From Halobellus salinus (GTDB taxonomy: Archaea; Halobacteriota; Halobacteria; Halobacteriales; Haloferacaceae), in assembly GCF_014646875.1 (NCBI RefSeq), contig NZ_BMOC01000011.1, forward strand, positions 44,129-108,128: a stretch of 64,000 nucleotides of DNA. The letters run 5' to 3'. Shown piece by piece: positions 51,743 to 59,803 of this stretch (its first letter is position 1; each line of letters starts with the position of its first letter). The notes under the pieces were generated by a model that worked only from the letters and a program-made list of their open reading frames with translations, ran no database searches and had not been told where the DNA came from. The position numbers and the translations under genes are program-made.

Positions 51743-53137
51743 ATGGACGATATTCCGCGCTCGGACCCGCTTGCGGCCGTCTCGCCGCTCGACGGACGGT
51801 ACGCGGGCCGCACCGAACCGCTGGTCCCGTACGTGAGCGAGGCGGCGCTGATGCGCGCGCGACTCCGCGTCGAAGTCGAGTATCTGGTGGCGCTCGCGGA
51901 TCTCGACGCGACGCCGCTGTTGCTCTCCGACGACGACCGCCGCGACCTCCGGGCGGTCGTCGAGGGGTTCGGCGCCGACGACGCCCGATTCATCAAGCGC
52001 CTCGAGACCGAGGGGGCGGACGGCTACGCCGCCACCAACCACGACGTGAAGGCGGTGGAGTACTTCCTCCGGACCGAGACACGGGCGGGGGTCCACCCCT
52101 GGATCCACTTCGGGTTGACCTCCGAGGACGTGAACAACCTCGCCCACCGGTTGCTGGTCGGCCCCGCGGTCGAGGAGGTCCTCCTGCCCGAACTCGCCGG
52201 TGTCCGCGACGAACTCGTCGATCTCGCCCACGAGTACCGCGACACGCCGATGCTGGCCCGGACGCACGGCCAACCCGCGACGCCGACAACGTTCGGCAAG
52301 GAGATGGCGGTCTACGCCGCGCGGCTCGGAACCGCAACGGGTCGGATCGCCGGGGCCGCCGACGGTCTCGCCGGGAAACTCGCCGGCGCTTCCGGCACGT
52401 ACGCCGCCCACGTCGCCGCCTACCCCGACATCGACTGGCAGGCGTTCTCGCGGTCGTTCGTGACCGACCTGGGGCTCGGTCACACACCGCTGTCGACACA
52501 GGTGAATCCCTGCGACGACCTCGCCGCGCTGTTCGACGCGTTCCGCGGCGCCAACAACGTTCTCTTGGATCTGGATCGCGACGTCTGGCGCTACGTCTCC
52601 GACCGGTATCTCGGTCAGGAGGCGTCGGCGGGCGAGACCGGGTCGTCAACGATGCCGCACAAAGTGAACCCCATCGACTTCGAGAACTCCGAGGGAAACC
52701 TCTCGAAGGCCAACTCCGATCTTGAGTTCCTGGCGGACTACATCACCACCTCACGACTCCAGCGGGACCTCTCGGACTCGACGGTGAAACGCAACATCGG
52801 CGCGGCGTTCGCTCACTGTCTCGTCGGGTACGGCAAGACCGGGGCGGGCCTCCGAAAGGTCGTGCCCAACGAGGCCGTGATGCGCGAGGAACTTGACGCC
52901 CACCCGGAACTCATCGGGGAGGCCGTCCAGACCATCCTTCGTCGGGAGGGCGACACCGACGCCTACGAGCGGGTCAAACAACTCACGCGCGGGCAGGACG
53001 TGACGCTTGCGGATTTCCGGGCACTCTTCGACGACCTCGCGGTCGACGACGACGTCCGCGCGGAACTCCGGGCGCTGTCACCCGCCGAGTACGTCGGGAT
53101 GGGCGACGAACTCGTTGCGGAACTGGACAGCTCGTAA
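51743..53137 (+). CDS. purB: Adenylosuccinate lyase
   Basis: 464 residues, fumarase/aspartase superfamily. It releases fumarate from SAICAR and from adenylosuccinate. The superfamily signature is GSSTMPHKVNPIDFENSEGN (about 285-305). The catalytic His regions are GYAATNHDVKAVEYFL, HFGLTSEDVNN and LARTHGQPATPTTFG. Length fits the E. coli-type PurB. ATG at 51743 follows GCTTTTTTAACC by about 25 nt, so it has its own promoter although purH and purB lie close together. The 50-nt gap after hemAT ends in this T-run. Confidence 0.95.
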   Translation: MDDIPRSDPLAAVSPLDGRYAGRTEPLVPYVSEAALMRARLRVEVEYLVALADLDATPLLLSDDDRRDLRAVVEGFGADDARFIKRLETEGADGYAATNHDVKAVEYFLRTETRAGVHPWIHFGLTSEDVNNLAHRLLVGPAVEEVLLPELAGVRDELVDLAHEYRDTPMLARTHGQPATPTTFGKEMAVYAARLGTATGRIAGAADGLAGKLAGASGTYAAHVAAYPDIDWQAFSRSFVTDLGLGHTPLSTQVNPCDDLAALFDAFRGANNVLLDLDRDVWRYVSDRYLGQEASAGETGSSTMPHKVNPIDFENSEGNLSKANSDLEFLADYITTSRLQRDLSDSTVKRNIGAAFAHCLVGYGKTGAGLRKVVPNEAVMREELDAHPELIGEAVQTILRREGDTDAYERVKQLTRGQDVTLADFRALFDDLAVDDDVRAELRALSPAEYVGMGDELVAELDSS

Positions 53138-53198
53138 CGCCAGATAATTAACTCGCAACGAAATAAATCTTTTATTCGTGCGGGTGGTATGCGGGTGT

Positions 53199-54281
53199 AT
53201 GCAAGCCATCGCGGTCGAACAGGGGCGGGGCAGGCCGGCGATCCGCGAACGGGAGCGACCGGACCCCGCTGCCGGCGAGGTGTTGGTCCGGACACTCCGG
53301 GTGGGTGTGGACGGAACCGACCACGAGGTCATCGCCGGCACTCACGGCGAGTTCCCCGCGCACGAGGAGTACCTCGTGTTGGGCCACGAGGCAGTCGGCG
53401 TGGTCGAAGACGGCGGCAGCACACGGTTCTCCGCGGGGGACGTCGTCGTGCCGACGGTTCGTCGGCCCCCGCCGGGGGAGGAGAACGGCTACTTCGAGCG
53501 CGGCGAACCGGACATGGCACCCGCTGGGCAGTATCTCGAACGCGGGATCGTGGGCGCTCACGGATACATGGCTGAATACTTCGTGACCGATGCGGCGTTC
53601 CTACTCGAGGTTCCGCCGTCGCTCGCGGACGTCGGCTTTCTTGTCGAGCCCCTCTCGATCGCGGTGAAGGCGGTCGAACTCGCCACCGCGTCGCGGTCGT
53701 CGTTCACCTGGCACCCCGAGTCCGCGGCGGTGCTTGGGAACGGGAGCTTGGGGCTGCTCACCCTCGCGTACCTGAAACGCGTCAAGGGGTACGACCGGCT
53801 TTACTGCGTGGGGCGTCGTGACCGGCCGGACCCGACGATCGATATCATCGAGGAGTTGGGGGCGACGTACGTCGACTCCCGGGAGACGCCAGTGTCGGAG
53901 ATTCCGGACGCCCACGAGCCGGTCGACTTGGTGTTCGAGGCGACGGGCTACGCGAAACACGCCTTCGAGGCGATCGACGCGCTCGCGCCGAACGGGGTCG
54001 GCGCACTGCTGGGCGTCCCGGAGCCGTGGGAGTTCGAGGTCGACGGCGGGCGGCTCCACCGGGAGATGGTGTTACACAACAAAGCGCTCGTCGGCAGTGT
54101 TAATTCCCGGGCGCGGCACTTCGAGGCGTCCGCGGAGGCGTTGTCGGCGTTTCCGGGGTGGTTCTTCGACCGGCTTGTGACCGGAATCTGTGGCCTCGAC
54201 GACCTCGCAGCGGCGTTCGACGACGACGATACCACTATAAAAACCGCCGTGCAATTCAGCGAGTATGAAGAACGTCGATGA
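53199..54281 (+). CDS. gdh: Glucose 1-dehydrogenase, archaeal medium-chain type
   Basis: 360 residues, zinc-dependent MDR. Catalytic zinc ligands are at the positions known for Haloferax glucose dehydrogenase: Asp38 (GVDGTDHEV), His63 and Glu64 (LGHEAVGVVE). The nucleotide-binding glycines are in AVLGNGSLGLLTLAYLK, with CVGRRDRPDPT after strand 2, an Arg-rich context favouring NADP. First step of the semi-phosphorylative Entner-Doudoroff pathway. ATG at 53199 follows TCTTTTATTCG by about 25 nt; an upstream start would include the promoter. gfcR overlaps its last 17 bp. Confidence 0.95.
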   Translation: MQAIAVEQGRGRPAIRERERPDPAAGEVLVRTLRVGVDGTDHEVIAGTHGEFPAHEEYLVLGHEAVGVVEDGGSTRFSAGDVVVPTVRRPPPGEENGYFERGEPDMAPAGQYLERGIVGAHGYMAEYFVTDAAFLLEVPPSLADVGFLVEPLSIAVKAVELATASRSSFTWHPESAAVLGNGSLGLLTLAYLKRVKGYDRLYCVGRRDRPDPTIDIIEELGATYVDSRETPVSEIPDAHEPVDLVFEATGYAKHAFEAIDALAPNGVGALLGVPEPWEFEVDGGRLHREMVLHNKALVGSVNSRARHFEASAEALSAFPGWFFDRLVTGICGLDDLAAAFDDDDTTIKTAVQFSEYEERR

Positions 54282-54915
54282 CCTGATCGCGAGTGCCGCC
54301 GAGCTCGCCGAGCGGGGGCTGTCGAAAGGCGAGATCGCGGACGAACTGAACGTCTCTCGGGAGACGGCGAGTTGGCTGGTCGAACGCGGCGGGTCGGGGG
54401 AGGCCACGGTGGCCCCCACGCCTGCGGAGCCGACCGGCGCCGAGAGCGGCCCGCACGACATCCACGTCGACTGGAGCGCGGTCGGGCGCGACTCCCGACG
54501 GCTCACGCAGGTGGGTCGGGCGATGGCGGACCTGCTGTCGAAGCAGGGCGAGGCGGTCGACCTGACGATCGGGATCGAGAAGGCGGGCGCGCCGCTGGCG
54601 ACGGTGGTCTCTCAGGAACTCGACACCGACCTGGGGTCGTACGCCCCCGCAAAACACCAGTGGGATGACGGCGATATCGACGACCTCGGGGGGTCGTTCT
54701 CCCGGAACTTCGCGGGGATTCGTGGCCGGGAGTGCTACGTGGTCGACGACATTGTGACCTCGGGAACCACGATGCGGGAGACCATCGACGCGATCCGTGA
54801 TGAGGGCGGCCACCCGGTTGCGTGCGTTGTCGTCGTCGACAAACAGGGCATCGAAGCCATTGAGGACGTCCCGGTGTACTCGCTGATCGACGTCGTCCGC
54901 GTCGGCGACAAGTGA
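54265..54915 (+). CDS. gfcR: GfcR, PRTase-like transcription regulator of sugar metabolism
   Basis: 216 residues: an N-terminal helix-turn-helix (DDLIASAAELAERGLSKGEIA, ADELNVSRETASWLVERGG) followed by a phosphoribosyltransferase domain with the PRPP motif CYVVDDIVTSGTTMRETI. This is the haloarchaeal regulator GfcR (formerly misread as orotate phosphoribosyltransferase PyrE2), which activates glycolytic and Entner-Doudoroff genes with glucose. It overlaps gdh by 17 bp and yet has its own strong CTATAAAAA box inside gdh at 54233-54241, so separate transcription is likely. Next to its metabolic target gdh, as in Haloferax. Confidence 0.93.
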   Translation: MKNVDDLIASAAELAERGLSKGEIADELNVSRETASWLVERGGSGEATVAPTPAEPTGAESGPHDIHVDWSAVGRDSRRLTQVGRAMADLLSKQGEAVDLTIGIEKAGAPLATVVSQELDTDLGSYAPAKHQWDDGDIDDLGGSFSRNFAGIRGRECYVVDDIVTSGTTMRETIDAIRDEGGHPVACVVVVDKQGIEAIEDVPVYSLIDVVRVGDK

Positions 54916-55006
54916 GTCGCGAGCGGCGGGCGACACCCCAGGCCGCGGCCCCATCGTGACGCTCAGGGACACAACCCATTTTACTGCCGGCGTTCTATGG
55001 CGTGGT

Positions 55007-55348
55007 ATGACGTTTCAGCCCGAGGCGGACCTGAGTGCGGATGAGGTACAGACAGCTGTCGACGACGCCATCGAATCGAACGACGTCGTGCTGTTCATGA
55101 AGGGCAACCGGCTGATGCCACAGTGTGGCTACTCCCAGCGCGCGGTGAACCTCATCTCCCAGTACGTCGAAGAGTTCGAGACCGTTGACGCCCTGCCGGC
55201 TCTCGGGGAGTACCGGGCGGCACTCGAAGAACACAGTGGGTGGGAGACCATCCCGCAGACGTTCGTTGACGGGGAGTTCGTCGGCGGCAGCGACATCCTG
55301 GCGGAGCTCGACGAGCGCGGCGAACTCGAAGAGACCCTAAACGCTTAA
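55007..55348 (+). CDS. Monothiol glutaredoxin
   Basis: 113 residues. Glutaredoxin fold with the monothiol active site in VLFMKGNRLMPQCGYSQRAVNLI (CGYS, usual CGFS), then ETIPQTFVDGEFVGGSDIL with the TIPQxF and GG-D glutathione-binding motifs. Such Grx4/GrxD-type proteins carry or relay Fe-S clusters; in haloarchaea, which use gamma-glutamylcysteine, the bound thiol may differ. ATG at 55007 follows CCATTTTACTG by about 25 nt. Short 8-bp tandem repeats follow its stop. Confidence 0.93.
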   Translation: MTFQPEADLSADEVQTAVDDAIESNDVVLFMKGNRLMPQCGYSQRAVNLISQYVEEFETVDALPALGEYRAALEEHSGWETIPQTFVDGEFVGGSDILAELDERGELEETLNA

Positions 55349-55658
55349 CGGCCACGTCGCGGCCGGCAAAGAGTCCGGGAGTCCGGGAGTCCGGGAGTCC
55401 GGGAGTCCGGGAGTACCCCGGTCCTCGGGACCACTGACGGTCATCCGCCGGCACCCACGCGAGAGCGACGGCCGCAGCGACCGCTGGGCGGCGAAGGGCC
55501 ACACACATCGATCGTAGAGGGGAAGTCATGTGGCATCCTCCTCGCCCTGGAGGGCAATGTTTTAGCCTCGCAACATCCATAAGTCCGGGGACCCTATTCC
55601 CACATAGGTACCGACGTCACGTCGCGTCCAATTCGTACGGGTACCACCCCACACAACT
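55349..55658. other. 310-bp intergenic region with 8-bp tandem repeats
   Basis: Holds five copies of GAGTCCGG (55371-55410) shortly after the glutaredoxin stop, then GC-rich sequence with no coding frame. Nearer the next gene there is an AT-rich stretch (AATGTTTTAGCC, 55557-55568) and a CCTATTCCCACATAGG dyad (about 55592-55607) that could belong to its promoter. No RNA gene recognised. Confidence 0.55.
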
Positions 55659-56225
55659 ATGTCAGGCCGCGTATACCGACTACACTCGACACTGGAACTG
55701 CCCCTGGAAGATGTCGAAGAGTACCTGAACGGTGCCCCGGAGCTGCCCCCCGAGGTCGACGACGTGGAGGTGACCCGCCGCAACAACACGCTCATTCTCA
55801 AGGCCGTCGCCGCGGAGGACAACCTCAGCAAGTACACCCCGACTGCCCAGCTGAAGGCCAGTATTACCGAAAACCGTGTCTACGAGGAGGAACCCCCACG
55901 GGCCGGAGCGCCGCGGTGGGAAGAAGAAGAAGAGGAGATCCCCTCGGAACTCGTGGAGTTCGCGTGTTTCAAAGGCGACCGCGAGACCGTGTTGCAGAAC
56001 ACCGCGCTCCAGTACCCGATGTTTCTGGTGCTCCGGGAGATCGCGTTGCGCGCTGAGAAGGGGACGCTCACCGCGATCACCGAGGTCGACGACGAACTCG
56101 GAGCCCACCGGATCGTGGAAGGAGAAGAGCGCCCCGCGAGCATCGAGGTCGTCGAGAACCCCGCACAGAGCGAAAGCGGCTCTAACGGCGTGAACTGGCG
56201 GGACAACAAGTTCATCTCGGACTGA
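55659..56225 (+). CDS. Conserved haloarchaeal protein (DUF7110-like)
   Basis: 188 residues, acidic, starting MSGRVYRLHSTLELPLEDVEEY. The central part has an acidic run (WEEEEEEIPSELVEF) followed by ACFKGDRETVLQNTALQYPMFLVLREIALRAEKGTL split over a long helix. I recall this start from a small haloarchaeal family (DUF7110, memory) of unknown function. No metal, nucleotide or membrane motif. The upstream region has no strong TATA-like box, but a GTGTCTACG-free start at ATG 55659 is well supported by codon bias. Confidence 0.72.
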   Translation: MSGRVYRLHSTLELPLEDVEEYLNGAPELPPEVDDVEVTRRNNTLILKAVAAEDNLSKYTPTAQLKASITENRVYEEEPPRAGAPRWEEEEEEIPSELVEFACFKGDRETVLQNTALQYPMFLVLREIALRAEKGTLTAITEVDDELGAHRIVEGEERPASIEVVENPAQSESGSNGVNWRDNKFISD

Positions 56226-56350
56226 ACCACAGTCGGTAGCGGGTCGGTCGCGTTCTGCTCGCTGACAGTATCTTGATCCCCGTTCCGTCCGCGACGCTCG
56301 AGTGTACGTGGGGACGCGCCGCCGCTGGGGCGTTCGAGACAGCCGCCGGT

Positions 56351-57091
56351 TCAGTTCGGAAGCGAGAGCTCCGAAGCGACCGACGCGTCGTCGGCCAGCG
56401 ACTCAATGTCGGGGGGGCCACCGTCGGTGCGGGTGGCTTCGACCAGCGTCGCGAGCGTCCGGAGCGGAAGCTGCCCCGGCGCGTATTCGCTGTCGTCGTC
56501 TTGCAGCGGCGCGTACCCCAGCTTCGAGCCGTAGACGTGGCCGATCACGCGGGTGTGGCTCCCGACCTCGCCCATTGCGATCCCCGCGGCGTCGATCCCG
56601 GCCTGGGTGGCCTCGTGGAGCGCACGCAGGAGCGTGAGGGCGTCCGAGAGGTCTTCGGGGTGGGTCGCGACCTTTGCGACGTCGCCGTAGCTGTCGCACT
56701 GCTCGAGTATCGCGGTCAAGACCTCCCGTTCCGGCGTCGCGTCGAAATCGTGGTGCGAGACGATGAGGTCCACGTCGTTCCCGCGGAACTCCCCCACGAG
56801 CCACTCCTTGGCCCGGACGGTCTCGAGTTCGAGGTCGACGTACTCGACGGCGTCGAACCGGGAGGCGGCGAAGAGGATGTCCAGCCGACCGGTGTCGCGG
56901 GCCTTGCCGCCAAACCACCGGTTCCGGTTGGTGGCGACGACCGGAAGCTCGCCGTTGTAGGCCTCGAGCTGTGCGATCGGGTCCGTCGCCTTGTCCATCC
57001 GGAATTCGACGAGATCCGCCGCCCCACGGGCGTCCGGCTCCCGGGTGAGGTCGTTCGTCGTGGCGGCGAGGGCGAAGCCGTCGAGGGTCAT
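56351..57091 (-). CDS. aroD: 3-dehydroquinate dehydratase, type I
   Basis: 246 residues, type I (Schiff-base) TIM barrel converting 3-dehydroquinate to 3-dehydroshikimate. Seen: DLVEFRMDKATDP (substrate Glu/Arg), LIVSHHDFDATPE with the general-base His, AKVATHPED with the Schiff-base Lys, and IAMGEVGSHTRVIG with the distal Arg. It belongs to the shikimate route that ADTH synthase at 24.4 kb feeds and the trp operon uses. ATG at 57091 follows AATTTATGTG by about 25 nt. Monocistronic, divergent from glycerate kinase. Confidence 0.93.
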   Translation of the reverse strand: MTLDGFALAATTNDLTREPDARGAADLVEFRMDKATDPIAQLEAYNGELPVVATNRNRWFGGKARDTGRLDILFAASRFDAVEYVDLELETVRAKEWLVGEFRGNDVDLIVSHHDFDATPEREVLTAILEQCDSYGDVAKVATHPEDLSDALTLLRALHEATQAGIDAAGIAMGEVGSHTRVIGHVYGSKLGYAPLQDDDSEYAPGQLPLRTLATLVEATRTDGGPPDIESLADDASVASELSLPN

Positions 57092-57244
57092 GCCACTCGG
57101 TATCACCCAGTTGCACATAAATTTGCTTGTGGGGCCGAAGCGGCCACCGATCGCAGCGCCCGTCGCCCGTCAGCGGGGGAGGTGAGTGTGAACGGTGTCA
57201 CCGGGAGCTGACGGTTTAATACGACACCGGAGGAATACACGGCT

Positions 57245-58567
57245 GTGATCGATCGGGAACGGATACGGACCACCGACCGGATGACGGTCGCACTCGATGC
57301 GGTCGAGGCGGGGATCGACGCCGCCAGCCCCGAAAACGTGCTCCGGGACAGCATCAGTGTCACGGACGGGATGCTCACGATCGGCGACTCGGCGTTCGAC
57401 CTCTCGGGCTACAACGACGTGTTCGTCCTCGGCGGCGGCAACGCCGCGGGCCGGATCGCGAGCCACCTCGCGTCGGTGCTGGGTCCGACCCTCTCCGGCG
57501 GTGTCGTCGTGACCGACGATCCCGTACCCGCCGGACCGGTGGATGTCGTCGAAGGCACCCACCCCGTGCCGAGTGCGGCCAACCGGGACGGCGCGCGCCG
57601 GCTGCTCGAAGCCGCCCGGGCGGCCGGCAGCGACACCCTCGCGGTGGTCGCGGTGACCGGCGGGGGCAGCGCGCTGCTGGCCGCGCCCGTCGAGGAGGTG
57701 TCACTCGCTGACCTCGGAGGACTCACCGACGCTTTGGTCCGGTCGGGCGCACCGATCGACCGGATCAACGCCGTCCGAAAGCACGTCTCGGCGGTGAAAG
57801 GTGGTCGCCTCGCTTGTGAACTCGCGCCGGCGACGACGGTCGGCGTTGTCTTCAGTGACGTGACCTCCGACGACCCGTCGGTGATCGGGAGCGGCCCGCT
57901 GTCCCCGGATCCGACGAGCTACGACGACGCCCTGGCGGTCCTCTCGGCGTACGGCGTCGACGCACCCGAATCGGTGACCCGACACCTCCAGCGAGGGGCG
58001 GCCGGCGAGGTCGGCGAGACCCCCGGCCCCGGCGACTCCGCCTTCGACGACGTATCGATCCACATACTCGCGGACAACGCTACCGCGACCGCGGCCGCCC
58101 GGGAGGTCTGCGCGGCGGCGGGGTTCGAGCCGCTCGTGCTGTCGTCGTCGATCCGGGGGGAGTCCCAGGCCGCCGCGGTGACCCACGTCGCGGTCGCCGA
58201 GGAGATTCAACGGCGCGGTGACCCCGTGGAACCGCCGGCTGCGATCCTCTCGGGCGGGGAGACAACCGTCGCAGTCGGGGACGGGGACGGAACCGGCGGC
58301 CCGAACCAGGAGTTCGCGCTACGCGCCGGGGTCGACCTTCCGGCGCGGACGGTCTGCTGTGCCGTCGACACCGATGGGCTCGACGGCTCGACCGACGCCG
58401 CCGGCGCGATTGTCGACCCCGACACGGTCGACGACGCACGGCGCGCCCGGGCGGCGCTTGCGGCACACGATGTCCATGGCTACCTCGACGAACGCGACGC
58501 CGTGGTCCGGACCGGCGCGACCGGCACCAACGTCAGCGACCTCCGGGTGCTCTTGGTGCCGGAGTGA
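57245..58567 (+). CDS. Glycerate 2-kinase (DUF4147/MOFRL family)
   Basis: 440 residues. N-terminal DUF4147 domain (DVFVLGGGNAAGRIASHLA, VVAVTGGGSALLAAP, NAVRKHVSAVKGGRLA, VFSDVTSDDPSVIGSGP) and C-terminal MOFRL domain (AILSGGETTVAVGDGDGTGGPNQEFAL, CAVDTDGLDGSTDAAGA). It phosphorylates D-glycerate to 2-phosphoglycerate; in haloarchaea a role beside the Entner-Doudoroff branch or in glycerate recycling is likely. GTG at 57245 follows GGTTTAATACG by about 25 nt. Ends 6 nt from the convergent hydroxyacid dehydrogenase, which may supply glycerate from hydroxypyruvate. Confidence 0.93.
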   Translation: MIDRERIRTTDRMTVALDAVEAGIDAASPENVLRDSISVTDGMLTIGDSAFDLSGYNDVFVLGGGNAAGRIASHLASVLGPTLSGGVVVTDDPVPAGPVDVVEGTHPVPSAANRDGARRLLEAARAAGSDTLAVVAVTGGGSALLAAPVEEVSLADLGGLTDALVRSGAPIDRINAVRKHVSAVKGGRLACELAPATTVGVVFSDVTSDDPSVIGSGPLSPDPTSYDDALAVLSAYGVDAPESVTRHLQRGAAGEVGETPGPGDSAFDDVSIHILADNATATAAAREVCAAAGFEPLVLSSSIRGESQAAAVTHVAVAEEIQRRGDPVEPPAAILSGGETTVAVGDGDGTGGPNQEFALRAGVDLPARTVCCAVDTDGLDGSTDAAGAIVDPDTVDDARRARAALAAHDVHGYLDERDAVVRTGATGTNVSDLRVLLVPE

Positions 58568-58573
58568 CCAACC

Positions 58574-59584
58574 TCATTCGGTCCCGGCGTCGCCGAGCGC
58601 GGAGGTCGGGAGGTCGTCACCCTCGATCCCCGCCTCAACGTTCGCCGCCGTCATCTCGGCCATACGATCTCGCGTCCCGACGCTGGCGCTCCCGATGTGT
58701 GGCGTGACCACAAGGCGCTCGGGGGCGTGCCGAAGGATGGGGTGGTCGCCGGGGAGCGGCTCGGGGTCGGTGACGTCGAGCCCTGCACGACCGATCCACC
58801 CGCGCGCTAACGCGGTGTCCAGGGCGTCGGTGTCGACGACCCCACCGCGGCTGGTGTTGATCAGGATCGCGTCCTCCGGCATCCGCCGGAACTCCGCTTC
58901 GCCGAGGAACCCCGCCGTCTCCGCGGTCAGCGGGACGTGCAGCGAGACGAAGTCGCTCTCCGCGAGGAGTTCGTCGCGGCCGACGAAGGTGGCGTCGACC
59001 CCGACCTCGGCGAGTTCGGCCTCCCGATCGGGTTTGCGGGTCGGTCCGGTGTACAGCACGTCCACTCCGAACCCGGCACCGCGCCGCGCGACCGCGGTCC
59101 CGATTTTCCCGAGACCGACGATCCCGAGCGTCGCGTCGTGGACGTCCGCCCCGGTCAGGAGTCGCGGTCCCCACGTCTCCCACTCGTCGGCGTCGACGTA
59201 CGCGTGCCCCTCGACGGTGCGGCGGGCACAGGTCAGAAGCAGCGCCCACGCGAGGTCCGCGGTCGTCTCGGTCAGGACCCCGGGCGTGTGGCCGACGGCG
59301 ATGTCGCGCTCGGCCGCGGCGGCGAGGTTAAGATGGTCGTACCCCACCGAAAAGGTGCTAACGACCGAAAGGTTCGGGGACGCATCAAGCACGTCGGCGT
59401 CGATATCGTCCGAGAGGAGACAGACCAGGCCATCAGCGTCCAGCGACGCCAGTTGTGCTTCGATGTGCTCGGTGGCGGGCGGGAGTTTCCCGTCCCAGAC
59501 CACGACCTCGTATCGCTCCCGGAGTCGATCGAGTCCAACCGCCGGAATCTGACGGGTAACGTAGACTGTCGGCGTTTCGGGCAT
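58574..59584 (-). CDS. D-2-hydroxyacid dehydrogenase (glyoxylate/hydroxypyruvate reductase-like)
   Basis: 336 residues. NAD(P)-binding motif LGIVGLGKIGTAVARRG; catalytic Arg in NTSRGGVVDTDAL, Glu in DVTDPEPLPGDHP, His in VVTPHIGSASVGTR, all in order. The N-terminal domain (VGYDHLNLAAAAERDIAVGHTPGV) is that of GyaR/GRHPR-type reductases. It reduces glyoxylate or hydroxypyruvate to glycolate or glycerate, the latter being substrate for the kinase next door. Family assignment is firm, substrate is inferred from neighbour. The start is ATG at 59584. Confidence 0.9.
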   Translation of the reverse strand: MPETPTVYVTRQIPAVGLDRLRERYEVVVWDGKLPPATEHIEAQLASLDADGLVCLLSDDIDADVLDASPNLSVVSTFSVGYDHLNLAAAAERDIAVGHTPGVLTETTADLAWALLLTCARRTVEGHAYVDADEWETWGPRLLTGADVHDATLGIVGLGKIGTAVARRGAGFGVDVLYTGPTRKPDREAELAEVGVDATFVGRDELLAESDFVSLHVPLTAETAGFLGEAEFRRMPEDAILINTSRGGVVDTDALDTALARGWIGRAGLDVTDPEPLPGDHPILRHAPERLVVTPHIGSASVGTRDRMAEMTAANVEAGIEGDDLPTSALGDAGTE

Positions 59585-59667
59585 CAGTTCCGTATCGCCG
59601 GCGGGCTTCTAAACGTCTTCGAACGGACCGGCGACAATCGGGGTCGCCAACCCGAGGGTAGTATAGT

Positions 59668-59746
59668 AGCGTTCGGAACGGGTTGCTCAGCAGATCGTGC
59701 GACCGCGTGTGACCAAATGAGTACAGACTCGCAAACGCTGCGATAG
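59668..59746. repeat. 79-bp imperfect palindromic repeat (element B, copy 2, uninterrupted)
   Basis: Aligns end to end with 11533-11692 after removal of the element A insertion there (62 of 79 identical, no gaps). Left arm begins AGCGTTCGGAAC, right arm ends GCAAACGCTGCGATAG, so the outer parts pair as inverted repeats. The conserved core GTTGCTCAGCAGATCG is unchanged in both copies. Sits in the 219-bp gap before the PAPS-reductase-like gene. No coding potential. Confidence 0.85.
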
Positions 59747-59775
59747 ACAGCACCAACCCGAGTCACAAGACATTT

Positions 59776-59797
59776 ATTACGTCTAATTAGATGTAAT
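59776..59797. promoter_or_regulatory. 22-bp near-perfect palindrome over the core promoter
   Basis: ATTACGTCTAA facing TTAGATGTAAT, arms matching at 10 of 11 positions. It begins inside the TATA-like TTTATTA (59773-59779) and ends 6 nt before the ATG of the PAPS-reductase-like gene, so a dimeric protein bound here would block TBP or polymerase. This is the best operator-like dyad in the window. The regulator is unknown. Confidence 0.65.
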
Positions 59798-59803
59798 TAC
59801 GCT

